The notes beneath the pieces were generated by a model. That model saw only the letters and a program-made list of their open reading frames with translations, did not search any database and was not told the DNA's origin. Positions 16,029 through 24,353 of a DNA stretch of 64,000 nucleotides are shown here, piece by piece. The first letter of the stretch is position 1; each line of letters opens with the position of its first letter. The translations under genes and the position numbers were made by a program. This stretch comes from Streptomyces silaceus (GTDB taxonomy: Bacteria; Actinomycetota; Actinomycetes; Streptomycetales; Streptomycetaceae), in the NCBI RefSeq assembly GCF_001419745.1, contig NZ_LIRJ01000101.1:1-64000 (forward strand), read 5' to 3'.

Positions 16029-17696
16029 ATGACCGATCAGTACGCCGACACGATCCTGGTGGGTGGGCAGGTCAGGACGTCGTCGGGCTGGGCCGACGGG
16101 CTCGCCGTGCGCGCCGGGGTCATCGAAGCGGTCGGCGGTCGCGACGACGTGCTGCGACGGCGCGGACCGGACACGCGGGTGGTGGACCTCGCCGGCGACA
16201 CGGTTCTTCCCGGCCTGCACGACCTGCACGTGCACCCGATCTACGCGGGAGTGCGCGAACGGCGCTGCAAGGTCCCGCAGGGCTCCAGTCTGGACGCGAC
16301 CCTCCGCATCGTGGCCGAGCACGTGTCCCGGGCCGCCCCCGGGGCCTGGGTGCTCGGCGGTCAGTGGGACGCGTTCGCCCTCGGCGGCACCCCGGACCGG
16401 ACCCTGCTCGACGCCGTCTCCCCCGATCATCCGGTCATCCTGGAGGACACCAGCGGACACAGCTCATGGGCGAACAGCGCGGCACTGCGGGCAGCCGGCA
16501 TCCACTCCGGCACACCTGATCCGCTGGGCGGCTTCTTCGAGAGGGACGCGGCGGGTCATCCGAGCGGCATACAGCGCGAGACCGCCGCCGACCTGCTCGC
16601 CGCGTCCGCCCCCAAACCGACCGACGAAGAGGTCGAGGCGGCGCTGGAGTGGGCCCTCGACGAGATGCTCTCCTACGGCATCACCTCGTTCACCGAGGCC
16701 GCGGTCGGGTTCACCGCCGGGCCGCAGGCCGAGCTGCGCGCCTACACCCGGCTCGCCGCACGCCGGGCCATCAGGCAGCACGTGCGCCTGTGTCTCGTGT
16801 GGTCGCCCTACGACCCCCTGTGCGAGGACGTGATCGCCCACCGCAACCTCTACGCGAGCGACCACCTCGCCCCCGACTGCGTGAAGATCTTCCTCGACGG
16901 CGTGCCGACCGACAGCCACACAGCGGCGATGATCGACCCCTACAAGGACACGGAGGAGGGACGGGACGACGCGGCGGGCCGGTACGGGATGCTCGCGATC
17001 GCACCGGCGGTGCTCGACGAGGCGGTGACCCGGTTCGACCGGATGGGCATCACGGTCAAGTTCCACGCGGCCGGCGACGCGGCGGCCCGCGCGGCGCTCG
17101 ATGCCATCGAGGCGGCCCGCACGGCCAACGGCCACGGCCCGCACATGCACAACGTGGGTCACTGCTCGTTCGTGACGAAGTCCGACATCGAGCGCGCCGC
17201 GCGGATCGGCGCCACGTTCGAGGTCTCGCCCTACCTGTGGCGGCCCTCCCCCATCTGCTCCGACATCACGGCCGCCGTGGGCCTGGAAGCGGTCGAACGC
17301 GCCTGGCCGGTGCGCGAGATGCTGGAGGCACGCGCGCTGGTCGTGGCGGGCTCGGACTGGTGCGTCGTGCCGTCGGTGAACCCGTGGGCCGCCCTGGAGT
17401 CGCTCGTCACCCGGCAGGAGCCGGGCGGCAGCGCCGACTCCTTGGGCCCGTCCCAGGCCATCACGCTGGAGCAGGCCTTCGATCTGTTCACGGTCAACTC
17501 CGCGCGCCAGGAGGGCATGACGCACCGCGTCGGCCGCATCGAACCGGGCATGCTGGCCGACATCGTCGTCGTCGACCGGAATCCCTTCGCGGTGCCGATC
17601 ACCCAAGTGCACCGCACCGAGGTCAGGATGACCTTCGTGGAGGGTGCGCCGGTCTTCGAGGCAGGGGCGCACCGCTCCAAGGACTCCCCGCGGTGA
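16029..17696 (+). CDS. Amidohydrolase, YtcJ-like metal-dependent hydrolase
   Basis: This 555-residue protein has the typical beta-sandwich segments at both ends and a TIM-barrel core. The metal-binding HxH is His67-Val-His69 in PGLHDLHVHP. Further ligands are in KFHAAGDAA and HNVGHCSFV, and the final Asp is in VAGSDWCVVP. The C-terminal ADIVVVDRNPF strand is typical of the family. The start follows CGGAGG. It is most like YtcJ/LAF3 hydrolases of unknown substrate. With the coupled SDR it suggests degradation of an amide, ester or lactone carrying an alcohol. Confidence 0.9.
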   Translation: MTDQYADTILVGGQVRTSSGWADGLAVRAGVIEAVGGRDDVLRRRGPDTRVVDLAGDTVLPGLHDLHVHPIYAGVRERRCKVPQGSSLDATLRIVAEHVSRAAPGAWVLGGQWDAFALGGTPDRTLLDAVSPDHPVILEDTSGHSSWANSAALRAAGIHSGTPDPLGGFFERDAAGHPSGIQRETAADLLAASAPKPTDEEVEAALEWALDEMLSYGITSFTEAAVGFTAGPQAELRAYTRLAARRAIRQHVRLCLVWSPYDPLCEDVIAHRNLYASDHLAPDCVKIFLDGVPTDSHTAAMIDPYKDTEEGRDDAAGRYGMLAIAPAVLDEAVTRFDRMGITVKFHAAGDAAARAALDAIEAARTANGHGPHMHNVGHCSFVTKSDIERAARIGATFEVSPYLWRPSPICSDITAAVGLEAVERAWPVREMLEARALVVAGSDWCVVPSVNPWAALESLVTRQEPGGSADSLGPSQAITLEQAFDLFTVNSARQEGMTHRVGRIEPGMLADIVVVDRNPFAVPITQVHRTEVRMTFVEGAPVFEAGAHRSKDSPR

Positions 17697-17714
17697 CGGC
17701 CCCTGGCCTCTCGG

Positions 17715-19271
17715 TCAGGCGAGTGCCGTGACACCGGGGCTGAGCAGCGACAGCAGCCGGCTCGCCACCTCTCGCGCGTCCGTCCCGGCCGCGTACACGT
17801 AGTGGTCGGGGCGCACGGCCACGGCGGTGGCGCCCAGGTCGTCGAGCCATCGCCGGTACGTGCCGTCCAGATCGGCGACCACGGCACCCGCGGCCGTAGC
17901 GCCGAGGCCGACGACGGTGATACCCACGTCCCTCAGCGAAGGCACGTCCAGCAGGGGAAGGTCCTGCTCGGCGACCAGGAGGCGGAAGCCACCGCCTGCG
18001 AAATCGTCCAGCAACCCGGTCCTGCGGCCGTCGCTGACACGCCCCTGGACCGACAGCCGGCCCCCGCCCGTGTCGAACATGCCGGGGCCGAGATCCGGCA
18101 GCCGCATGCGTTCGGGCTCCTGAAGCGCGGCTCGGCGGGCCAGGAGTGCGCGGTCGCGCTCGCGGGCCAGCTCGGGGTCGCGCAGCGTATGTTGGCGACC
18201 GAGCTCCATGCTCGCGAGCGTCACAGCGCGCACGTGCGGATCCCGCTCGCTCTGGTAGGTGTCGAGCGCCTCGGCGCCCTGTACTCCCCTGAGGACGAGA
18301 TCCAGCTTGAAGGCGACGTTGAGTACGTCTCGTATGCCCGCGCACAACCCCTGGGCCAGGAAGGGCGGCATCTGGTGTGCGGCGTCCCCCGCGAGGAGGA
18401 TGCGCCCCTGGCGCCATCGTGTGGCGACCAGTGAGCGGAAGGTGTAGGCGGCGACGCGGGCGATCTCGGCGTCGTCGCGGGACAAGTAGCGCTCCACGCG
18501 GGCCCAGACGCTGTCCGCCGCACGTTCCCGCTCGACGTCGCCCTCGTCGAGCATGAAGCAGAACCGCTGATGGTCGGCGGCGGTGGTGATGATGGTGGTC
18601 GGTTCGGCGGGATCGCCGATCTGCAGCATCGGCGGCAGTCCCAGTTCGGCGGCGGGCCGCCGGAGCGCGAAGTCGCAGACCAGCCAGGGCTCGGAGAAGC
18701 CGAGGTCGTCCTGCTCGATGCGGAGGGCCTCGCGTACGAAGCTGTTGCCGCCGTCGCAGCCGACCACGTACCGCGCGGAGAGGGCGGCGCCGTCGGCCGT
18801 GTCGACGGTGACCTGGTCACGGTCCTGGGTCAGGCCGACGACTGTCGTGCCGAAGCGGATGTCGACGTTCGGCAGTGACGCGCACAGCGAGTGGAGGGCC
18901 TTCTCCAGGTCCGGCTGGTGGAACATGTAGAGGTCGGCCCAGCCGTTGGTGCCGACGCTCCGGAACTCCTGCCGGATGAGGAGTTCTCCCTCGCCGTTCC
19001 GCCATTCGTACGCTTCCCGCTCCTGTAAGAGGGGCGCCAACTCGTCGGCCAGGCCCAGCCCTTGGAACGCTCGCATGACCTCGCCGTCGAAACTGGCGGC
19101 GCGGGGAAGGCCGTACGGGGCGGGGTAGCGCTCGCACACCACGACCGAGCGCCCGGCCCTGCCGAGCAGCGCGGCGAGGGTCATGCCGACCGGTCCGGCG
19201 CCGATCACGGCGACGTCGACGCGGGGCGACGTCTTGTTCGCCGCCTGTTTCTCCGTGGTTCCGTTGGCCAT
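17715..19271 (-). CDS. FAD-dependent aromatic monooxygenase (MhpA-like)
   Basis: The protein has 518 residues from the ATG at 19271, which follows a GGAG site. It shows the FAD-binding GAGPVG at residues 24-29 with Glu47 closing the first Rossmann unit, the DG motif in VVGCDGGNSFVREAL, and the GD motif ILLAGDAAHQMPPFLAQG. A thioredoxin-like C-terminal part follows, ending near VRPDHYVYA. Overall it matches flavoprotein hydroxylases of the 3-(3-hydroxyphenyl)propionate hydroxylase group. It lies downstream of the oxidoreductase at 19331 on the same strand, 59 bases away, and converges with the amidohydrolase. The aromatic substrate is not known. Confidence 0.92.
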   Translation of the reverse strand: MANGTTEKQAANKTSPRVDVAVIGAGPVGMTLAALLGRAGRSVVVCERYPAPYGLPRAASFDGEVMRAFQGLGLADELAPLLQEREAYEWRNGEGELLIRQEFRSVGTNGWADLYMFHQPDLEKALHSLCASLPNVDIRFGTTVVGLTQDRDQVTVDTADGAALSARYVVGCDGGNSFVREALRIEQDDLGFSEPWLVCDFALRRPAAELGLPPMLQIGDPAEPTTIITTAADHQRFCFMLDEGDVERERAADSVWARVERYLSRDDAEIARVAAYTFRSLVATRWRQGRILLAGDAAHQMPPFLAQGLCAGIRDVLNVAFKLDLVLRGVQGAEALDTYQSERDPHVRAVTLASMELGRQHTLRDPELARERDRALLARRAALQEPERMRLPDLGPGMFDTGGGRLSVQGRVSDGRRTGLLDDFAGGGFRLLVAEQDLPLLDVPSLRDVGITVVGLGATAAGAVVADLDGTYRRWLDDLGATAVAVRPDHYVYAAGTDAREVASRLLSLLSPGVTALA

Positions 19272-19330
19272 GGTGTCTCCGTTCTCCTGTTCCAAGGGCG
19301 GGGTCGTCGCGTGGGGATGAGGGCCCGCGG

Positions 19331-20296
19331 TCACGGGACGAGCACGAGCTTGCCGGGGGCGTGACCGGCGATTCCGGTCTTGTGGGCGAGGGCGGCCTCG
19401 TGCAGCGGATAGCAGGTGTCGATGAACACGCGCAGCTCGCCCGCGCCCGCGCGGGCCGCGAGGTCGGCGCGCGCGGCGTGCCGGATGTCGGTTCCCATGT
19501 CCTGGCCCGGCCCGTTGCCGATCACGTGGATGCCGGCGTGGACGCGTCGGTCGGTGCCGGTGATGGAGGCGATGCGCCGCCGGTCGGCGACCAGTTCCAG
19601 GGAGGTGTCGAGCGCTTCGTCGGTACCGGCGCAGTCGACGGCGGCGGTGACGCGGTCCGGTGCGACGGCGCGTACACGGTCGAGCAGGCCGGGGCCGTAG
19701 GCGATCGGGACGGCGCCGAGTTCGCGCAGCAGACCGTGATTGCGGTGCGCGGCGGTGGCGAGCACGGTGGCGCCCTGCGCGACCGCCAACTGGACAGCCA
19801 TCAGGCCCACTCCGCCGGAACCGCCGTGCACGAGTACGGTGTCGCCCCGGCCCAGGCCGACGGCGTGCAGCGTGTGCGTGGCCGTGGTGCCCGTCAGCAT
19901 CAGCCCGCCCGCTTCGGGCCAGGTCAGGGTGGCGGGCTTGGGGATCAGGGAGGTCACGGGGGCGGTGACGTACTCGGCGTAGGCGGCCGTCACGGGGTAG
20001 ACGATCACTTCGTCGCCGATCCTGGCTCCGGTCACGTCGGCGCCGGTGGCCGTGACCACTCCCGCGCACTCCAGACCGAGCGCGGGCAGGCTGTCGAGAG
20101 AGAGACCGAATGAGTCCTGGTTGCTGTCGTCCACCGCGTGGAACGTGCCGCTGTAGAGCTTCCAGTCGATGGGGTTGACGCCGGCGGCGTGGACGCGGAC
20201 GAGGACCTCGTCCGCGGCGGGGCGCGGGATCGGCTGTTCGAAGACGCGGAGGACGTCAGGGCTGCCGTACGCGGTGGGTCGCACGATTCCGGGCAT
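19331..20296 (-). CDS. NADP-dependent quinone oxidoreductase-like MDR enzyme
   Basis: This 321-residue zinc-independent medium-chain reductase has the GroES-like N-terminal half (VLVRVHAAGVNPIDWKLYSG), the family segment AGGLMLTGTTATHTLHAVGL, and the NADPH-binding HGGSGGVG at residues 157-164. No zinc-ligand cysteines are present. It is the first gene of a two-gene minus-strand operon with the aromatic monooxygenase and probably reduces an enone or quinone product. A perfect palindrome lies about 200 bases upstream. Confidence 0.9.
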   Translation of the reverse strand: MPGIVRPTAYGSPDVLRVFEQPIPRPAADEVLVRVHAAGVNPIDWKLYSGTFHAVDDSNQDSFGLSLDSLPALGLECAGVVTATGADVTGARIGDEVIVYPVTAAYAEYVTAPVTSLIPKPATLTWPEAGGLMLTGTTATHTLHAVGLGRGDTVLVHGGSGGVGLMAVQLAVAQGATVLATAAHRNHGLLRELGAVPIAYGPGLLDRVRAVAPDRVTAAVDCAGTDEALDTSLELVADRRRIASITGTDRRVHAGIHVIGNGPGQDMGTDIRHAARADLAARAGAGELRVFIDTCYPLHEAALAHKTGIAGHAPGKLVLVP

Positions 20297-20498
20297 GGGT
20301 GATCCTTCCGAGTGGGGTGTGGTTCGGTCCCGTCGGCGCGGGGGTGACGTGGCGGCGGCACGGTCAGGTGCCGTCGTCCCCGTGCCGAGGGTCGGTGGAC
20401 GGCCTTGGCGGCTGCGGTCACGGCGCTGCGGTGACCTCGACGACCTCAGTCTCGAACGCCCCTGGCTTGATGTCTATTGCATACTTCGCACAGGTAGC

Positions 20499-20513
20499 TT
20501 GCGTCAGACGCAA
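20499..20513. promoter_or_regulatory. Perfect palindrome upstream of the oxidoreductase/monooxygenase operon
   Basis: TTGCGTC, one base, GACGCAA forms a perfect dyad in a locally AT-richer stretch between the operon starting at 20296 and the mepB gene ending at 20566. Its position fits an operator. No regulator gene sits next to it, so the protein that binds is unknown. The distance to the start codon, about 200 bases, implies a long leader. Confidence 0.5.
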
Positions 20514-20565
20514 TTGAGGGGGGTCCGCTCGGCCGGGCGGACGGCTACGGACCCGCTCCCCGCTC

Positions 20566-21093
20566 CTATGCGCGGTACAGGGCTTGGGCCCGCTTCAGGT
20601 CGGCGGGGAGGTTCTGGCGGCCGAGGTCGAAGAAGTGGTCGACCTGCCATGCCTGGGTGCTGCGGGCCTGCCGGTTGGTCGTGGTCACCCACGGCGGATA
20701 GACGCGGAATCCGCGCTTCCCGCCGGAACCGTCCCGGGAGACGATGCCGCGCTCGCACAGCACCTCGCGCGGGAACACGAACTGCCCGAAGCCTTCGTCG
20801 TCGTGACTGCTGATCACGAAGAGGTCGACCCCGTCGTCGGTGTCGAAGGGCCGGATCGGCCCCTGCTCGGAGCGCTGCCACACGGTGACGAACTGACCCG
20901 CCTTCGTCGGCGTGGTCTTGCCCACGCGGAACCGGACCGAGCGTCCGTCGAGCGTGAAGGCGTACGCCGCGTACTCGGCGCCCTCCGGCTCGGGCACCGG
21001 CAGCGAGCAGACGAAGCCGCTCGGGTCGTACACCGACGCCTTCGCGGCCAGCAGGTCGTCGTGGAGCGCTGACCACGGCTGATGCGTCACCAT
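20566..21093 (-). CDS. mepB: MepB family protein
   Basis: This 175-residue protein matches the MepB family throughout: NRVGKT-type RFRVGKTTPTKAGQFVTVW, then GPIRPFDTDDGVDLFVIS, GQFVFPREVLCERGI, GKRGFRVYPPWV and the terminal STQAWQVDHFFDL. In Staphylococcus aureus mepB lies beside the MepA multidrug exporter, but its molecular role is not established, and here no exporter adjoins it. The gene is monocistronic. Confidence 0.9.
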   Translation of the reverse strand: MVTHQPWSALHDDLLAAKASVYDPSGFVCSLPVPEPEGAEYAAYAFTLDGRSVRFRVGKTTPTKAGQFVTVWQRSEQGPIRPFDTDDGVDLFVISSHDDEGFGQFVFPREVLCERGIVSRDGSGGKRGFRVYPPWVTTTNRQARSTQAWQVDHFFDLGRQNLPADLKRAQALYRA

Positions 21094-21183
21094 GCACTCA
21101 TCCTGCCAGCGCTTTCGTACGTGCTCGTCGTCGGCTCGGCCTGTCGGGGGCGCGCCAGGCTCCTTCGGGAGCGGCGTCCGGAC

Positions 21184-22166
21184 TCAGGCGTAGCGGTCGA
21201 AGAGTGCCTGGACGTACTCCTCCAGCCGCCGGGTCAGCAGGGCGCGGGTCAGGGCGGTGCGGCCCACCTCGCGCCAGGGAACGGCGACCTTCTCGGCGTC
21301 CGGGGCGAAGGCCAGGGCGTCCAGCAGCCGCCAGTAGAGGTGGGCGGCCCGATCCTCGGCCAGGGTGCCGCCCGCCGCCGTGTAGCGGTCGGCGAAGTCC
21401 ATGCCCGTGAGCACGCCGTGCAGCAGCGCCAAGGCCGTGGAGCAGTGCGCCACGTCCAGGTCGGCGGGCCCCAGGAGGTCTCCACCCAGTCGACGACGCC
21501 GCTGATCCTCATGCCGTCGCCGTCTCCCGTGAAGAGGACGTTGCCGGGGTGGAAGTCCCGGTGCAGGAAGCACGCCCGGTACGTCGGTGGCCGGCGGCGG
21601 ATCACCTCCACGGCCCGTCGCCACAGCTCGGGGCGCGCGGTGTCGTCGGGTGGGCTCACCCGTTCGGGAGAGGTCCACGCCTGGTAGTCGCGCGGCCGTG
21701 ACGCGGCGGGCACCGACAGCCGGTGGATGCCGAGGAGTTGCCGGGCCAGCAGCTCGGTGCGCCGGGCGGCCCCCTCGTCGTCCGGGCGCACGGTGCCTGG
21801 CAGCAGGGACATGGGCAAGGAGGGGTGATCGCAGTGCTCCGCCGTGGGGTCCACGGCCACCGGACCGGCCGCGGGCACATCCGCGCCGTCGAGCAGGCGC
21901 AGCACCTGCGCCTCGCGGTTCAGCAGACCCTCCGCGTGCCGGACGTAGAGCGGCTTGACGAATGATCGGAGGACCAGCGAGCGCCGCCCGCGCGGCCCGT
22001 CGATGTCCAGGCGGCGCATCTCCGAGGTCCAGCCGCCGCGCAGCCTCGCGGCCTTCTCGATGCGTTCCCCCTCCGACAGTCCCTTCTCCACCCAGGCGCG
22101 TGTCGCGCCCCATCCCTGATCCTCAAGATCGGCGCCGACGTGCCCGGCCCCCTCGCCCGTCACCAT
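21184..22166 (-). pseudogene. Phosphotransferase (APH family) interrupted by a frameshift
   Basis: The first frame (from 22166) contains the APH catalytic loop CFLHRDFHPGNVLF and the metal-binding ISGVVDWVETSWGP. It then loses sense near 21467-21472. The continuation, ADLDVAHCSTALALLHGVL through LLTRRLEEYVQALFDRYA, is in another frame and ends at 21184. Losing one C in a C/G run (GGGGCCC before GCCGACCTG) explains the break. Joined, the product would be about 327 residues, normal for the family. It is either a recent single-base mutation or an assembly error; all catalytic residues lie before the break. Confidence 0.8.
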
Positions 22167-22254
22167 GGAGGGAGGCTGTCGATCACGTCGACGTACGTGA
22201 TCGACTGCCCCTCCCGGTCGAGGAGGACCGGGGTTCTCCGTGTGGGCGCGCCCG

Positions 22255-22437
22255 TCACCCGAACAGATTCCAGTGCGAGCTCGCCCCGACGAAGCCGCCG
22301 GCGCTGGCGATCCAGCCCATGAGGGTCAGGGACATCGACAGCCGGAGGTGCCTTCCGGCGTCCACGCGCAGCCCCTGGCGTCCCACGGTCAGCTGCCACG
22401 TCGGCCTCGGCTGCTCGCTCTTCTTGTGTGCGCTCAC
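22255..22437 (-). CDS. Small single-helix membrane protein
   Basis: A GTG at 22437 preceded by GAAGAGGAAG opens a 60-codon frame. The N-terminal half is polar (SAHKKSEQPRPTWQLTVG), and one hydrophobic helix at about residues 34-53 ends near SSHWNLFG. The composition is protein-like, unlike the upstream extension of the frame. Function unknown; the gene is small enough to be missed by standard gene callers. Confidence 0.5.
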   Translation of the reverse strand: MSAHKKSEQPRPTWQLTVGRQGLRVDAGRHLRLSMSLTLMGWIASAGGFVGASSHWNLFG

Positions 22438-22577
22438 GGCTTCTTCCTCTTCTCCGTTTCTCCGCGCTTCCTGGCAGCCCCGATTGCCGGGCAGGACGTG
22501 CGGCTGGTGACTCCATGTCATCCCGGCCGTTCTTCTCTGATCCAGGAATCGGGCCGGACCCGTACGAGATCGAATGA

Positions 22578-22593
22578 CGGCGGTGAGCCGCCG
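22578..22593. other. Short GC-rich inverted repeat upstream of the HTH/zinc-ribbon gene
   Basis: CGGCGG and CCGCCG flank a 4-base loop, about 120 bases before the TTG start at 22717. The stretch 22600-22690 is rich in TTCG/CGAA words and lower in GC, which fits a promoter region. The dyad may be a leader hairpin or an operator. Confidence 0.3.
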
Positions 22594-22716
22594 AAAGACG
22601 CGGAATGTGACCGAACTTCGCCGAGGTTCCCGAAGATTCGAGAATGTTCGCCGAACGTCGGGATTGTTCGACGGCGCGCGCCTACGCTTCTCCTACTCAA
22701 GGGAGGGGACGCGACC

Positions 22717-23511
22717 TTGCGGGACGATTCTGTGGAGCAGCCGGACGCGGCTGAACTGGTCGCGGCTCACGAGCGCGCCCTGAGCGGGTTCGCCGAGGCG
22801 CTCGGCCTTCTGCACATCGACTGCGGCGCGCCGCCGCGCTCCGCGCTCACCAAGGGAGCGAGGGCCGCAGGCCGCTGCTCGCTGCCCGCGTCCTCCCTCA
22901 CCGAGGTGTTCCAGGGCCGACGGCTGCCGAAGCTCGACTTCACCATTGAGCTGGTGCGGCAGTTGCGTCCGGGTGACCCGGACCTCCTGGACGAATGGCG
23001 CGACCGCTGGCGGGACGTCAAGCGGGCGGAGCACAGGGCGGCGTCGGCGCGGCGCGCGCTCAAGGCCCGCCCTCAGGGCGGAGCACCCGCCGTGCCCACC
23101 GTCCCTCACGAAGTCGAACAGGAGCGGGAACGGGACCAGGACCGGCCGGCGTCAAAGAAGGACCAGTCCAAGAACAACAGCTCTCGGCGCGCCCTCAAGA
23201 ACAAGAACAAGGGCAGCCGCCGTGCGGAGGACGCTCCGCTCTGTCCGGTGTGCCGTCTTCCGACCCATCGGGACTTCGCGGAGGTCTGGGCCTGCGACGG
23301 CTGCGGAGGGATCAGCAGATGGGACGCGAGCGGCACGGTGATCCTCATGGACTCGTCCCGCGGAAGATCCTCCTCCGAGACCAACGCCTACATCTGCACG
23401 ACCTGTGACCTGCTCGTCCACCCCCTCAAAATGCAGGGCGACCTCTGCCCGCGGTGCGGCACCAACCTCGTGACGGGTGAGCGGGCGAGGGACGACGACG
23501 CGGTCTGGTGA
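22717..23511 (+). CDS. HTH-like protein with two C-terminal zinc ribbons
   Basis: The best start is the TTG at 22717, 8 bases after GGGAGGGG, giving 264 residues. At about residues 48-80 the sequence SSLTEVFQGRRLPKLDFTIE resembles the divergent XRE-type helix region seen at the N termini of many actinobacterial regulators. A charged low-complexity linker (Lys/Asn/Arg/Ser) follows. The C terminus has two treble-clef or zinc-ribbon units: CPVC with CDGC, then CTTC with CPRC. It may be a DNA-binding adaptor; the function is unknown. It is convergent with the LysE gene and shares a terminator with it. Confidence 0.75.
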   Translation: MRDDSVEQPDAAELVAAHERALSGFAEALGLLHIDCGAPPRSALTKGARAAGRCSLPASSLTEVFQGRRLPKLDFTIELVRQLRPGDPDLLDEWRDRWRDVKRAEHRAASARRALKARPQGGAPAVPTVPHEVEQERERDQDRPASKKDQSKNNSSRRALKNKNKGSRRAEDAPLCPVCRLPTHRDFAEVWACDGCGGISRWDASGTVILMDSSRGRSSSETNAYICTTCDLLVHPLKMQGDLCPRCGTNLVTGERARDDDAVW

Positions 23512-23540
23512 CGACGTCGGGCCTGCCGTTTCCGTCCGGC

Positions 23541-23559
23541 TCGCCGCGCACCGCGGCGA
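23541..23559. terminator. Bidirectional terminator between convergent genes
   Basis: TCGCCGCG, a 3-base loop and CGCGGCGA form a perfect 8-bp hairpin. It is nested inside a second pair, GGCCTGCC (23520-23527) and GGCAGGCC (23565-23572). It sits exactly between the stops at 23511 (+) and 23573 (-). Confidence 0.8.
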
Positions 23560-23572
23560 CCGCGGGCAGGCC

Positions 23573-24217
23573 TCAGTCGGCCCGGCCCGTAGCCGCCACC
23601 GTCACGCCCAGGCCGATCATCGCGAAGCCGCCCGCACCGCCGACCATCGAGAGGCGGCGGTCCGAGCGGGCGAACCAGTTGCGGGCCGCTGAGGCGCCCA
23701 GGCCCCAGAGGGTGTCCGTGACCAGGCCGATGGTGACCGGGACCAGGCCCAGCACCATCATCTGGAGCGGGAGACGGCCCGCCGCGTGGTCCACGAACTG
23801 GGGCAGGACCGCCGCGAAGAAGACGATGCCCTTCGGGTTGGTGACGCCCACGAAGATCCCGTCCAGGATCGTGCGCAGATCTCCGCGCCGCTCCCCCGCC
23901 GGGGCCTGGATGTCCGCCGCACGCATCTCCTTGCGGTGACGGAAGGCCTGCACGCCCAGGTAGACGAGATACACCGCTCCTGCGAGCTTCACGCCCACGA
24001 ACACCGCCGCCGAGCTCTCGACCAGCGCGCCGAGGCCCCATGCCACGGCGACCACCAGGAAGTACGAGCCGATCAGGTTGCCGAGGACCGTGGCGAGCGC
24101 GGTGCGGCGGCCGTGGGCGAGGGCCCTGCCGATCACGAACAGCACGCTCGGCCCCGGAATCACGATCACCAGCAGCGACATCGCCGCGAACGCGAGAACG
24201 CGGTCCGTGGACACCAT
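23573..24217 (-). CDS. LysE family amino acid exporter
   Basis: The protein is 214 residues from the ATG at 24217, which follows GGGAGG. It has about six membrane helices. The family signatures are visible: VIVIPGPSVLFVIGRAL near the N terminus, KLAGAVYLVYLGVQAFR, and FVGVTNPKGIVFFAAVLPQF in the middle. LysE/RhtB proteins export amino acids or related metabolites across the membrane; the substrate here is unknown. It lies in the same direction as, and 136 bases downstream of, the WYL regulator gene. Confidence 0.9.
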   Translation of the reverse strand: MVSTDRVLAFAAMSLLVIVIPGPSVLFVIGRALAHGRRTALATVLGNLIGSYFLVVAVAWGLGALVESSAAVFVGVKLAGAVYLVYLGVQAFRHRKEMRAADIQAPAGERRGDLRTILDGIFVGVTNPKGIVFFAAVLPQFVDHAAGRLPLQMMVLGLVPVTIGLVTDTLWGLGASAARNWFARSDRRLSMVGGAGGFAMIGLGVTVAATGRAD

Positions 24218-24353
24218 GCCCGTCACCTCCCGAACTACGGCCGGAGCCATGCAGACAGAGGGCCATACAAACAGATGGTGGACCGCCTTCTCCAGGCTCG
24301 CCCCCTACCGATCCGACCGCGGCGGCAACGACGGGCGCCCCTTGATGTGCCCC

